A stretch of DNA of 50,055 nucleotides from Bacteroidota bacterium (GTDB lineage: Bacteria; Bacteroidota; Bacteroidia; Bacteroidales; F082), in contig JABMPH010000196.1 of the NCBI GenBank assembly GCA_013203805.1, positions 1-50,055 on the forward strand. Direction: 5' to 3'. The position numbers and the translations under genes are program-made. The notes beneath the pieces are model-generated. The model had not been told where the DNA came from, made no database searches, and saw only the letters and a list, made by a program, of their open reading frames with translations. This document shows, piece by piece, positions 17,906 through 26,972 of the stretch; the first letter of the stretch is position 1; each line of letters opens with the position of its first letter.

Positions 17906-18883
17906 GTGATAGCAAAAGCATTTTACCCGGCAGTATTTTTAGTTTTATTATTGATTTCGTGTAATAATATTAGGGAGAAAAAAATTACTCTTTCTGAACC
18001 CGAAATATTACATTTAGAAAATCTGTCATCTGCCTCTGGAATTGGTGTTCATAATTCTGTATACTATATAGTTGGAGATGATACACCTTGGTTATATAGT
18101 CTCAATAGTAATTTTGATGTTTCAGGAAAAACTCAAATTTCTGGAATTGATTCACTCTATAATGGAAGAACACCAAAAGATCAGAAAGCCGATTTTGAAT
18201 GTGCCGACATAATTTCTGACAATGAAGGTGTTTATCTATTCATACTTTCATCTGGCTCAATGAAAATAAGTAGGGATACTGCACACATTGTTGGAATTGA
18301 ATCAAATAATTATTTACACTCAAAAAGCCTCCGACCATTGTATGAAAAAATTAAATTGAAAGCAGTGCTGCCAACAAAAAACGAAATAAATATTGAGGGG
18401 ATTGCTTTCTCAAAAGAACATGTATATTTATTGCATAGAGGTAATGTGAGTGAGAATATTATTATCAAAATAAATCGAAGCAAATTTATTAAGTACATAA
18501 AAAGTGATTCACCTATTCCTCAATTTGAAATATATGCCTTTGATCTACCCATCTATCAGGAGGTAGCCTCTGGTTTTTCCGGGGCTTGTGTACTCCCCGA
18601 TAATACAGGTTTAATTTTTACGGCTTCAATGGAGGATACAAAAGATGAAATTAATGATGGGAAGGTGCTTGGAAGTTTTATTGGTATTATTCCTTTCTCG
18701 GGAATAGAGGATGGTAACTATATTGCTACATTGGTTACAGATAATGGATTACCAGTGGAAAAAAAACTTGAAGGTGTATGTATTATTTCAAATACTGATA
18801 ATAATAATATGGTATTGGTAACAGTATGTGATAATGATGATGGCACATCAGATATTATAAAGATTAAAATGGAAATAAACTGA
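17906..18883 (+). CDS. Lipoprotein with beta-propeller-like repeats (possibly DUF6929-like)
   Basis: The 325-residue frame starts with GTG at 17906; no ATG lies upstream in frame, and the GTG gives a complete lipoprotein signal (MIAKAFYPAVFLVLLLISC, Cys19). The body has repeated beta motifs: SSASGIGVHNSVYYIVGDDT, ADFECADIISDNEGVYLFIL, INIEGIAFSKEHVYLLHRG, and a final KLEGVCIISNTDNNNMVLVT. This 'EG(I/V)xxx...vyllxR' pattern is found in propeller lipoproteins of the SdiA-regulated/DUF6929 kind. I cannot settle the family by eye. No enzymatic residues are evident. It converges with the next gene. Confidence 0.75.
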   Translation: MIAKAFYPAVFLVLLLISCNNIREKKITLSEPEILHLENLSSASGIGVHNSVYYIVGDDTPWLYSLNSNFDVSGKTQISGIDSLYNGRTPKDQKADFECADIISDNEGVYLFILSSGSMKISRDTAHIVGIESNNYLHSKSLRPLYEKIKLKAVLPTKNEINIEGIAFSKEHVYLLHRGNVSENIIIKINRSKFIKYIKSDSPIPQFEIYAFDLPIYQEVASGFSGACVLPDNTGLIFTASMEDTKDEINDGKVLGSFIGIIPFSGIEDGNYIATLVTDNGLPVEKKLEGVCIISNTDNNNMVLVTVCDNDDGTSDIIKIKMEIN

Positions 18884-18985
18884 CGGGTGTATTTATTATG
18901 ATTTCTGAACCATAAAGCCAAACTTCTCAACATACTATCATTCTGGCACCAAAAAAGTTTCGAGTACAGTTTTATACAATATGAG

Positions 18986-19504
18986 TTACTGAGCCTTTGT
19001 TTTGTAGGGTTTCTTATTTTCGGCCCTTGCAATCGCCTCATCTAAAAAGTATCGTAAACGAATTAACTGATCATTCCCCAATTTTTGGCCATATATAGCA
19101 GCTATAACAATAAGTATATACAAAAACAATGAAATCGGAATACTCCAAATCCATACAGAATCAATATCTAACATCCACTCTGAAATTCCAAGCGATCCTC
19201 CAAAAATAAGTAACATTATCGCTAATCCATAAAATACAATAAATGTTGCCCATACTTTACCATTTGGACCTGCAATCCCTTTAATTAGTGAGCCACTTTC
19301 ATCTTCATTAATTGTAACTCTGAACTCTGGCGACCAATAATGTTGTTCTTCTTTGGGTATCATTAAATATATTTGGTTATCAATTATTTTCCCCTTTACA
19401 TTATTAGTTTTGGCAAGCAATATTTTTATTTCTTCAATAATATTTGCAGGAGCAATTTCGGAGGATAGTTTGCATTTAGGTCGAATCTGTGTAGTGTTGC
19501 CCAT
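18986..19504 (-). CDS. Two-TM membrane protein, function unknown
   Basis: I take the ATG at 19502-19504, giving 172 residues from MGNTTQIRPKCKLSSEIAP. A longer in-frame start 60 bp upstream would add MKKNILILLFKTLLNNINIQ, which cannot be excluded. Residues 1-90 are soluble with strands and a helix (ANIIEEIKILLAKTNNVKG, IYLMIPKEEQHYWSPEFRVT). Two transmembrane helices follow (VWATFIVFYGLAIMLLIFGG and VWIWSIPISLFLYILIVIAA), then a basic tail with a helix (LRYFLDEAIARAENKK). I do not recognise a family. It is convergent with the lipoprotein gene upstream (102-bp gap, nothing obvious in it) and divergent from purB. Confidence 0.65.
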   Translation of the reverse strand: MGNTTQIRPKCKLSSEIAPANIIEEIKILLAKTNNVKGKIIDNQIYLMIPKEEQHYWSPEFRVTINEDESGSLIKGIAGPNGKVWATFIVFYGLAIMLLIFGGSLGISEWMLDIDSVWIWSIPISLFLYILIVIAAIYGQKLGNDQLIRLRYFLDEAIARAENKKPYKTKAQ

Positions 19505-19679
19505 TTGAATATTAATATTATTTAGAAGTGTTTTAAATAGCAATATTAAGATATTTTTTTTCAATTTGCAAAAAAACCAAATTATTGAGCATTATTATAA
19601 ATACACACTTTTTATTTACTCGATGTAAATACAATATATTTCATGGTCGGGTTATAATATAAAAGTCATAAGATATTAT

Positions 19680-19687
19680 TAATTTTG
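19680..19687 (+). promoter_or_regulatory. TAnnTTTG (-7) box before purB
   Basis: TAATTTTG ends 17 bp before the purB ATG at 19705, implying a leader of about 10-12 nt. No TTTG is found at the -33 position. Confidence 0.4.
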
Positions 19688-19704
19688 CCGCCAAAATAAA
19701 CAAC

Positions 19705-21057
19705 ATGGAACTAAAGCCAATTACAGCAATATCACCAATAGATGGACGCTACAATAATAAAACCGAAGAGTTATCAAATTACTTCTCAGAGTTTGCTTTA
19801 TTTAAGTATCGGGTAAAAACTGAAATCGAATATTTCATATCCTTATGTAATATACCATTACCAGGCTTAGCGGGCTTTGATAAGGATCAGTTTGGAAGAT
19901 TACGAGATATTTACTTGAAGTTTACACCTGAAGATGCATTGGCAATTAAAGGTATCGAAAAAACCACAAACCATGATGTGAAGGCTGTTGAATATTTCAT
20001 TAAAGAATGTTTTGAAGAAATTGGACAAAGTGAATTTAAAGAGTTTATCCATTTTGGATTAACTTCCCAGGACATTAATAATACAGCCTTACCACTTTCG
20101 CTAAAAGATGCTCACAATGTGGTAATTAGGCCAGCCCTTGAAAACCTATTGGAAAAAATTAACCTAAAGGCATACTTGTGGAAAGATATTTCGATGCTTG
20201 CTCGTACCCATGGTCAACCAGCTTCACCTACCAAACTTGGTAAAGAAATATATGTTTTTGTTGAGCGATTGGAAAATCAGTTAATGATGCTTGGATCGAT
20301 ACCTTTCAGTGGAAAATTTGGTGGTGCAACCGGTAATTTTAATGCACACCTTGTGGCTTATCCAAATATAGATTGGGAATCTTTTGCTTGCCAATTTGTT
20401 AGGAAAGAACTTTGTCTTCATCGACAAAAAACAACCACCCAAATTGAACATTACGATTATTTAGCAGCTTATTTTCATAATCTTAGTCGTATAAATACAA
20501 TACTGATTGATTTTAGCCGAGATATCTGGGCATATGTATCGATGGATTATTTTAAACAGAAAATTAAAAAAGGAGAAGTTGGTTCATCGGCTATGCCTCA
20601 TAAAGTTAATCCCATTGATTTTGAAAATGCCGAGGGTAATTTGGGAATTGCTAATGCTTTACTGATTCATATGGCTGAAAAACTCCCTGTATCAAGATTG
20701 CAAAGAGACTTAACCGATTCAACTGTAACACGTAATATTGGGACTCCCCTTGGGCATATGCTAATTGCAATAAAATCCCTACTCAAAGGCTTAGAAAAGC
20801 TAATTCTAAATGAGGAGAAACTTGCTGAAGATCTTGACAATAACTGGGCTGTAATTGCAGAAGCGATTCAAACAATATTGCGACGTGAGAATTACCCAAA
20901 TCCTTATGAAGCTCTAAAGGAACTGACAAGGACTAACGAAAAAATCACAATGGATTCCATGCACAAGTTTATTAATGGGCTTAAAGTTTCGGATGTGCTT
21001 AAAACTGAATTAAAAGCAATTAACCCTGATAATTATACGGGGATTAGTTTGATGTAG
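19705..21057 (+). CDS. purB: Adenylosuccinate lyase
   Basis: The 450-residue enzyme catalyses two fumarate-releasing steps of purine synthesis (SAICAR to AICAR and adenylosuccinate to AMP). It belongs to the aspartase/fumarase superfamily: the flexible signature loop GSSAMPHKVNP contains the catalytic Ser295, and His169 in ARTHGQPASPT is the second catalytic residue. The N-terminal TAISPIDGRY and the KTTNHDVKAVEYFI region match the E. coli-type PurB branch, including its length (about 455). It is cytoplasmic. The start is set by the conserved MELKPITAISPIDGRY. Its stop lies 9 bp from the convergent TPR lipoprotein gene. Confidence 0.98.
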   Translation: MELKPITAISPIDGRYNNKTEELSNYFSEFALFKYRVKTEIEYFISLCNIPLPGLAGFDKDQFGRLRDIYLKFTPEDALAIKGIEKTTNHDVKAVEYFIKECFEEIGQSEFKEFIHFGLTSQDINNTALPLSLKDAHNVVIRPALENLLEKINLKAYLWKDISMLARTHGQPASPTKLGKEIYVFVERLENQLMMLGSIPFSGKFGGATGNFNAHLVAYPNIDWESFACQFVRKELCLHRQKTTTQIEHYDYLAAYFHNLSRINTILIDFSRDIWAYVSMDYFKQKIKKGEVGSSAMPHKVNPIDFENAEGNLGIANALLIHMAEKLPVSRLQRDLTDSTVTRNIGTPLGHMLIAIKSLLKGLEKLILNEEKLAEDLDNNWAVIAEAIQTILRRENYPNPYEALKELTRTNEKITMDSMHKFINGLKVSDVLKTELKAINPDNYTGISLM

Positions 21058-21066
21058 AAACAAGTG

Positions 21067-21954
21067 TTAATTTGCCAGTTTCTTATAGTATTCTGATTTC
21101 TTTTCATCACTTAATCTACCATATATATGACTTAAGTAATTTGCATTTTCTGGTGTAGGTTGTAAAGAATAAATTTTCGTAAAATACTTCAATGATTTTT
21201 TAAAATCATAAGTTACATTATCCAAAGCTACCAACAATATATTATACTGCTTATTTGTCTTTTTATTCTCATAGGCTTTCATTTCCTTTTGATACAAGTC
21301 TTCGGCTTTACGATAATATTGTTTTCCAAACCAGGATAGGGCAACTATATTTTCATCATTAATATTAAGAAGTTCCTGAGCCGTCTTATTGCATTCATCA
21401 ATATTGTTTAACCCATTATTAATTGAAAAATAAGCTTCTAATAAACTTATATTTTTTTGATCATTTGAAATAATTTCAGGCCAAAGCTGAAGTGCACCCT
21501 CATAATTATCTGATTCAACATAAGTGTAGAACAGTCTGGTATTTACGTCAATAAGCTTATTTCCTTGCGGGAATAATTCTAAGTACTCAACCAGAGTTAC
21601 AATTTCCAATGATAAATTATCAACCTCTTTATATGCCTGAGCCAAATAATAATATGTTGATTGGTTTGCGAATTTGGTGTTAGTTGCTTTTTTTAGATAT
21701 GTAATAGCAAGTTTTGCATCTCCTGTTTTCAAAGCTGACTCGCCTGCTTTAGTATAAACTTTACACTCATCTGAATTATTATTTTCATCGTATGTATTTA
21801 TAATTTCTTTATAAAAGATTAAAGCATCACTATAATTATTAGCTAAAAAAAATGATTCAGCTTCTGATTTTTTCTGAGTCAGCTGTTTACCCGATCCACA
21901 TCCTGCTAACAGGAAAGTTAATAGGATGAAATTCAATACGATTACATATTTCAT
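21067..21954 (-). CDS. TPR-repeat lipoprotein
   Basis: The 295 residues start with a clear lipoprotein signal (MKYVIVLNFILLTFLLAGC, Cys19). The rest is helical with tetratricopeptide-type units: AESFFLANNYSDALIFYKEI, KAGESALKTGDAKLAITYLK, YYYLAQAYKEVDNLSLEI, LFYTYVESDNYEGALQLWPE and a last one around FKKSLKYFTKIYSLQPTP. It is probably a periplasmic scaffold on the outer membrane, with partners unknown. It stands alone. The 204-bp gap to the next gene (21955-22158) contains no recognisable element. Confidence 0.85.
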   Translation of the reverse strand: MKYVIVLNFILLTFLLAGCGSGKQLTQKKSEAESFFLANNYSDALIFYKEIINTYDENNNSDECKVYTKAGESALKTGDAKLAITYLKKATNTKFANQSTYYYLAQAYKEVDNLSLEIVTLVEYLELFPQGNKLIDVNTRLFYTYVESDNYEGALQLWPEIISNDQKNISLLEAYFSINNGLNNIDECNKTAQELLNINDENIVALSWFGKQYYRKAEDLYQKEMKAYENKKTNKQYNILLVALDNVTYDFKKSLKYFTKIYSLQPTPENANYLSHIYGRLSDEKKSEYYKKLAN

Positions 21955-22158
21955 CTTTGATAATTTAATTAATTATGAGAGCGGCAAAAGTAACATATTA
22001 GCATGTAATTAATCAGATAAATAGAATAAAATGCAACCTGATGTGGTTAATAAAAGTCATTACCATTATCAAACTATAGTGGGTGTTTTATGCCAACTTA
22101 TAAAAAAGAAGTGTCTCATTAAGTTTTAATATTATTTTAGCACAAATTTTAACACAAT

Positions 22159-22653
22159 ATGGATTTAAGTAAAATTTTATCAATATCCGGGAAACCTGGA
22201 TTATACCTGATGGTTGGAGAAGCGAAAAATAACCTTATTGTTGAATCGCTGTTAGATGGAAAAAAGATACCATCCTTTGCTCACGACAGAGTTAGTACTC
22301 TTAAAGAGATTAGTATTTATACTGATAATGAGGATATAGCATTGGAGAAAGTGCTTAAAAGTATTTTTGATTATTCCGGCGGTAAAGCCATAGAAAGCAG
22401 TAAAAAATCTTCTGGTGATGCTCTTAAATCAACTTTTGCTGAGATTCTTCCTGATTACGATCGTAATGCAGTTTATGTTAGTGATATAAAAAAGATTTTT
22501 TCATGGTATAATTTACTTCTTGAAAAAGAACTATTGGATTTTACCGAGGAAGAAGAAACTACAACTATTGAAGCTGAAGAAGTTGAAACAGAAGAAGTAG
22601 CTACTAAAGAAAAAAAAGAAGATATACAGGAAGACAAACCTGAGGAAAAATAG
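22159..22653 (+). CDS. DUF5606 family protein with acidic tail
   Basis: The 164 residues open with MDLSKILSISGKPGLYLMV and KNNLIVESLLDGKKIPSFAH, the recognisable start of the Bacteroidota-specific DUF5606 family. Its function is, to my knowledge, unassigned. Residues 1-125 form the folded part (KEISIYTDNEDIALEKVL; AEILPDYDRNAVYVSDIKKI). The remaining 40 residues are nearly all Glu, Lys and Thr, an acidic disordered tail. It is cytoplasmic. Only 4 bp separate it from pyrK, so it is co-transcribed with pyrimidine genes here; whether that is functional or incidental is open. Confidence 0.9.
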   Translation: MDLSKILSISGKPGLYLMVGEAKNNLIVESLLDGKKIPSFAHDRVSTLKEISIYTDNEDIALEKVLKSIFDYSGGKAIESSKKSSGDALKSTFAEILPDYDRNAVYVSDIKKIFSWYNLLLEKELLDFTEEEETTTIEAEEVETEEVATKEKKEDIQEDKPEEK

Positions 22654-22657
22654 CCAT

Positions 22658-23422
22658 ATGAAAAGAGTACAGGACTTTAATGTTGTCGGTTACAACTGGC
22701 TTAATAAGGATAATTATATCATTACATTAAGTTCAGATTCAGATATTGAAAATATCGATCCCGGCAACTTTGCTGAAATTAAAGTTCCTAACTCACCAGA
22801 TGTATTTCTCCGTCGACCAATATCAGTTCTTGATGTTGATCATAACGAAAATACCATTAAGTTTTATATTAAAGCGATAGGTAAGGGGACGCGTCAACTT
22901 GGGAATTTAGATGTTGATTCTAAGGTAAGTATTGTATACCCGCTTGGTAATTCGTTTAGTATTCTTCATCGAAAAAAAGTGTTGATTGTTGGTGGAGGAT
23001 CAGGGATTGCTCCATTTATAATGCTAGCATCGAAACTCAAAGACGAACATACTGAAGTAACCTTTTTAATTGGTGCAAGATCAAAAGGAGATGTTTTTTT
23101 AATTGACGAGTTTGGCAAATTTGGCAAAGTATTGGTTACTACTGAAGATGGTTCATTGGGTGAAAAAGGTCTTGTAACTCAACATTCTATTTTTGCAGGT
23201 AATATGGACTTTGATCATATTTACACATGTGGTCCCGATCCGATGATGAAGGCTGTTGCGCAAATTGCACATGAAAAGAATATCCTATGTGAGGCTTCAT
23301 TGGAAAATATGATGGCATGTGGTATTGGTGCTTGTTTATGTTGTGTCACTCCTACAATTAGAGGAAATGAATGTGTTTGTACCGAAGGCCCTGTTTTTAA
23401 TTCAAAAGATTTGAAATGGTAA
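22658..23422 (+). CDS. pyrK: Dihydroorotate dehydrogenase B, electron transfer subunit
   Basis: The 254-residue subunit passes electrons from dihydroorotate (via PyrD FMN) to NAD+. The FAD-binding barrel has [13 protein letters not shown] and [11 protein letters not shown]. The NAD-binding domain has [13 protein letters not shown] and [13 protein letters not shown]. The [2Fe-2S] ligands are Cys221, Cys226, Cys229 and Cys241, following the C-x4-C-x2-C spacing and the VCTEGPVF end. The length is normal. Its end overlaps pyrD by 7 bp, typical of translational coupling of the two subunits of a class 1B enzyme. Confidence 0.96.
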   Translation: MKRVQDFNVVGYNWLNKDNYIITLSSDSDIENIDPGNFAEIKVPNSPDVFLRRPISVLDVDHNENTIKFYIKAIGKGTRQLGNLDVDSKVSIVYPLGNSFSILHRKKVLIVGGGSGIAPFIMLASKLKDEHTEVTFLIGARSKGDVFLIDEFGKFGKVLVTTEDGSLGEKGLVTQHSIFAGNMDFDHIYTCGPDPMMKAVAQIAHEKNILCEASLENMMACGIGACLCCVTPTIRGNECVCTEGPVFNSKDLKW

Positions 23423-24327
23423 ATTTAAATGTAAATATTGCCGGACTAAATCTTAAAAACCCTGTTACTACAGCATCAGGTACATTTGGATTTGGTGAGG
23501 AGTTTGAAGACTTCATCGACCTTAACCGCCTTGGGGGAATTTTTGTTAAAGGTTTAACTCTCAAAAACAGAGAAGGTAATGACTATCCGCGTATGGCTGA
23601 AACTCCATCGGGGATGTTAAATGCTGTTGGGCTACAAAATAAGGGAATCGACTATTTCTTAAATACAATCTATCCTAAGATAAAAAAATGGGATACGGAA
23701 ATATTTCCAAATATTAATGGATCCGTAGTTGAAGATTATATAGCTGTTGCTGAAAAACTTAACGACGTTGAAGGAATACATGGTCTTGAACTTAATATTT
23801 CATGTCCAAACGTAAAAGAAGGCGGCATGGCCTTTGGAGTTAGCTGTCCTTCGGCCATGGCTGTAACAAGGGCAGTAAGGGAAGTTTACGACAAAATAAT
23901 TATTGTTAAATTATCACCAAATGTTACTGATATTACTGAAATTGCTAAAGGTGTAGAGAGTGCTGGCGCAGATGCTGTTTCTCTAGTAAATACATTGCTT
24001 GCAATGGCCATTGATGCACACACCCGAAAACCAGTTCTTTCTACGATTACAGGTGGATTAAGTGGCCCGGCAATAAAGCCTGTTGCCCTGCGGATGGTAT
24101 GGCAGGTTTATAATGCAGTTAAAATTCCTATTGTTGGAATTGGCGGTATAATGAATGCAACTGACGCCATAGAATTTATGCTTGCAGGTTCATCAGCAAT
24201 TCAGGTTGGCACAGCTAATTTTATTGATCCACAAGTTAGTATAAAAATTATTAATGGAATTGAAGAATATTGCAGTAATAATGGGATAGCTAATGTGGCA
24301 GATCTTACTGGTGCCTTAATTACTTAA
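23416..24327 (+). CDS. pyrD: Dihydroorotate dehydrogenase B, catalytic subunit
   Basis: The 303-residue FMN-containing TIM barrel oxidises dihydroorotate to orotate. It is the class 1B type: the catalytic base is Cys130 in [11 protein letters not shown], not the Ser of membrane class 2 enzymes. The conserved features are [26 protein letters not shown] with the FMN-side Lys, [35 protein letters not shown] and [12 protein letters not shown]. It has no N-terminal membrane segment, so it is cytosolic, paired with PyrK. The start ATG sits inside the last codons of pyrK. Confidence 0.97.
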   Translation: MVNLNVNIAGLNLKNPVTTASGTFGFGEEFEDFIDLNRLGGIFVKGLTLKNREGNDYPRMAETPSGMLNAVGLQNKGIDYFLNTIYPKIKKWDTEIFPNINGSVVEDYIAVAEKLNDVEGIHGLELNISCPNVKEGGMAFGVSCPSAMAVTRAVREVYDKIIIVKLSPNVTDITEIAKGVESAGADAVSLVNTLLAMAIDAHTRKPVLSTITGGLSGPAIKPVALRMVWQVYNAVKIPIVGIGGIMNATDAIEFMLAGSSAIQVGTANFIDPQVSIKIINGIEEYCSNNGIANVADLTGALIT

Positions 24328-24801
24328 TTCGGCTTCTTTCTTTTCATAAATTTAGTGTTCATAGCAAACGCATCTAATTTCAGGATTTATATCTCTTTTG
24401 ATCACTGACTTGATAATATTTGAATATCAAATATAAATCTATAATTAATCCATTGCAGTTGTTTATTCTAGGGTGCTTTTACAAGTAAAAAAATTAACCA
24501 CGAAGTTGCACAAAGGGCGTACCAAAGTCGCACAAAGTTTTATCCTGCTAAGAAATCGAATTCAACTAAAATATGTTTTCTGATTGTTATTCGTAAAAAA
24601 TATATGAATTACACTTTGTGTACCTTCGTGAAATACTTTGTGTGCCTTTGTGGTAAAAACTCTTATGTACGACTACTACAGATAGTTTAATATACCATTA
24701 AGTCATTCGCAAATAAATTTAGATTCGTTGGCTCTGATTAAGAATTAAGCCTCTCCATAGTAATCCATAACTTTCAATATATTTGCCCATTAATTTAAAA
24801 T
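24328..24801. repeat. 474-bp intergenic region containing a long imperfect inverted repeat of CACAAAG units
   Basis: The left arm, about 24497-24539, starts ACCACGAAG and contains CACAAAG and CACAAAGT. The right arm, about 24612-24653, is its imperfect inverse (CACTTTGTG, CCTTCGTG, CTTTGTGTGCCTTTGTGG). Over about 42 aligned positions roughly two thirds match, and each arm is itself built of 6-7-bp CACAAAG/CACGAAG units. About 72 bp separate the arms. No ORF or terminator is clear elsewhere in the gap. The cysH promoter box lies near the end. Confidence 0.6.
24778..24785 (+). promoter_or_regulatory. TAnnTTTG box before cysH
   Basis: TATATTTG lies 16 bp before the first ATG at 24802, so the leader would be about 10 nt. 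There is no TTTG at the -33 position. Confidence 0.35.
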
Positions 24802-25509
24802 ATGATGGATAAAGAGATTATAGAGGAATGGAATAGTGAATTAGCCGATTCAACCCCACATGAAATATTAGGTTTCTTTTTAAAACAATTTTCCGGAAAA
24901 GTTGCATTATCCACAAGTTTAGGGCTTGAAGATCAGGTGCTAACTGAAATGGTTGCTTCAATTGATAGTAGCACTAAAATTTTTACTTTAGATACCGGAA
25001 GACTTTTTCCGGAAACATATGATCTGATTGACCGAACAAGCAAAAAATATGGAATTTCCATTGATGTTTATTTCCCCAATACAAAAGAAGTAGAAGAAAT
25101 GGTAAACACGAAGGGAATTAATCTATTTTATGATAGCATAGAAAATCGAAAATTATGTTGCAATCTGCGCAAGTTGGTTCCTCTGGCACGAGCAATGAAT
25201 GGACTAGATGGGTGGATCACCGGGCTTAGAAGAGATCAATCTGTTACCAGAACAGAAATGCAGCTAATTGAGTGGGATGAGAATAATAACATGCTAAAAA
25301 TAAATCCATTAATTAATTGGACTGTGAATGATGTTATGGGTTATATAGAAGCCAAACGAATACCATATAATTCATTACATGATAAAGGATTTGCAAGTAT
25401 TGGTTGTCAACCCTGTACCAGAGCTATTGAACCCGACGAGAATATTAGAGCAGGACGATGGTGGTGGGAAGATCCTGAATCTAAGGAATGTGGGCTACAC
25501 GAGAAATAG
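24802..25509 (+). CDS. cysH: Phosphoadenylyl/adenylyl-sulfate reductase (Fe-S type)
   Basis: This 235-residue enzyme reduces activated sulfate to sulfite in assimilation. The PP-loop-like nucleotide site is ALSTSLGLEDQVL, followed by the substrate motifs LDTGRLFPETYD and WITGLRRDQSVTR. Cys119-Cys120 (CCNLRK) and Cys202/Cys205 (GCQPCTR) form the CC...CxxC [4Fe-4S] ligand set found in APS-using CysH proteins and missing from the E. coli PAPS enzyme. The catalytic Cys230 is in the terminal ECGLHEK. APS is therefore the more likely substrate. No cysDN, sat or sulfite reductase gene lies within the window. Translation starts at one of two adjacent ATGs. Confidence 0.95.
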   Translation: MMDKEIIEEWNSELADSTPHEILGFFLKQFSGKVALSTSLGLEDQVLTEMVASIDSSTKIFTLDTGRLFPETYDLIDRTSKKYGISIDVYFPNTKEVEEMVNTKGINLFYDSIENRKLCCNLRKLVPLARAMNGLDGWITGLRRDQSVTRTEMQLIEWDENNNMLKINPLINWTVNDVMGYIEAKRIPYNSLHDKGFASIGCQPCTRAIEPDENIRAGRWWWEDPESKECGLHEK

Positions 25510-25612
25510 TAACTAATTGTAATTGGTATCTCGTTTTTATTCAAATATCAGGTTAGCTGCTCATAAAACAGTTACCAATTATCTAATGACCAATTACCAA
25601 TTATCCAGTAAC
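25505..25612. repeat. Imperfect inverted repeat of ACCAATTA units between cysH and the MATE gene
   Basis: GTAACTAATTGTAATTGG just after cysH is the inverse of the ACCAATTACCAATTATCC / AGTAACC series at about 25570-25612. Four ACCAATTA-like units occur on the right side, and the last runs into the MATE start codon (ACCAATGACA). The element fills nearly the whole gap and would fold the leader RNA. Confidence 0.45.
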
Positions 25613-25614
25613 CA

Positions 25615-26949
25615 ATGACAACCAGTAATACAATCAACCAGAGCATACTAAAACTGGCGATACCAAACATTGTCACAAATATTACTGTGCCATTACTTGG
25701 ATTAGTGGATCTGGCTCTTATGGGACAATTGGGGAATCCTGTTTATATCGGAGCAATTGCAATTGGTAGTATAATATTTAATATTATCTATTCAAGTTTC
25801 AACTTCCTGCGGATGGGGAGTACAGGTTTTACTGCACAGGCGTATGGTGCAAAACAAAAAGATGAGATTTCATTGGTACTAATCAGATCATTATTAGTTG
25901 CTTTGGGATTGGCTATATCAGTTATATTATTTCAATATCCCATCCAATGGATATCCTTTAAGATATTAGGCGGTAGTGAAGATGTTAGATTACTTGCTCA
26001 AGAGTATTTTTACATTCGAATTTGGGCGGCACCTGCTACAATTGGATTGTATGCCTTTTTTGGATGGTTTTTGGGAGTTCAAAATGCAAAGGTTCCAATG
26101 ATAATTGCGTTGGTTATCAATGTTGTTAACATTCTGCTTAATTTCCTTTTTGTGAATGGATTCGGAATGACTTCTGATGGAGTTGCTATTGCAACTGTTA
26201 TTGCACAATATAGTGGTTTATTTCTTGCCATATACTTTTTGTTATCAAAGTATAAAGATTATGTGAAGAAATTTTCTCTTAAAATCGTCCTTCAAACTAA
26301 GGCCATTACACGTTTTTTTAGAGTTAATACCGATATTTTTATTCGTACGTTACTACTACTGTTAACCCTTGCTTTTTTTACAAATACATCGGCTAAGCAT
26401 GGCGATGACATACTGGCAATTAATACATTATTGTTTCAATTCTTTTTCATTTTCTCGTATTTCGCTGATGGTTTTGCATTTGCCGGAGAAGCACTTACCG
26501 GAAAAGCCTACGGTGCTAATAATAGAGGTATGTTAAAGAAAACTATTACAAAACTATTTTATTGGGGATGGGGTGCTGCATTTTTAACAAGCTTTGCTTA
26601 TGCAATCGGAATAAATACTTTTATGGGTATTATGACCAATAATTCAGAACTTTTATTGATGGCAAGAGATTATAACATTTGGGTTATCCTCATTCCTATA
26701 ACCAGCACCGGAGCCTTTATTTGGGATGGAATATACGTGGGAGTAACAGCTTCTAAAGAGATGCGAAATGCAATGATTATCTCATCATTACTGGTATTCT
26801 TACCAGCATATTATCTTACATCAAATCACTGGGGCAATGATGCTCTTTGGTTTGCCTTAAACACGTTTATGGTAGCCCGTACCCTTTTAATGTGGGCTAT
26901 GTGGCAAAGGATAAAAGGAAGGAAACCAATAACTGCCTACTCCAAATAG
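25615..26949 (+). CDS. MATE family efflux transporter (DinF-like)
   Basis: The 444-residue inner-membrane protein has about 12 hydrophobic segments. The N-terminal half begins with ILKLAIPNIVTNITVPLLGLVDLALMGQLG, the DinF/MATE start with the conserved Pro in TM1. It continues with RMGSTGFTAQAYGAKQ, and the second half repeats it with ADGFAFAGEALTGKAYGA. It exports small cationic or amphipathic compounds using a Na+ or H+ gradient; the substrate is unknown. The start is constrained by the repeat directly upstream. It converges with the 936-aa hybrid kinase gene, 23 bp away. Confidence 0.93.
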   Translation: MTTSNTINQSILKLAIPNIVTNITVPLLGLVDLALMGQLGNPVYIGAIAIGSIIFNIIYSSFNFLRMGSTGFTAQAYGAKQKDEISLVLIRSLLVALGLAISVILFQYPIQWISFKILGGSEDVRLLAQEYFYIRIWAAPATIGLYAFFGWFLGVQNAKVPMIIALVINVVNILLNFLFVNGFGMTSDGVAIATVIAQYSGLFLAIYFLLSKYKDYVKKFSLKIVLQTKAITRFFRVNTDIFIRTLLLLLTLAFFTNTSAKHGDDILAINTLLFQFFFIFSYFADGFAFAGEALTGKAYGANNRGMLKKTITKLFYWGWGAAFLTSFAYAIGINTFMGIMTNNSELLLMARDYNIWVILIPITSTGAFIWDGIYVGVTASKEMRNAMIISSLLVFLPAYYLTSNHWGNDALWFALNTFMVARTLLMWAMWQRIKGRKPITAYSK

Positions 26950-26972
26950 GTTATTATAAAGTTGTGCATGTA

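Noticed and set aside
24497-24653. Short CRISPR-like array from the repeated CACAAAG units
   Set aside because: Units are 6-7 bp, unequally spaced and inverted between arms; no spacers of constant length and no cas genes.
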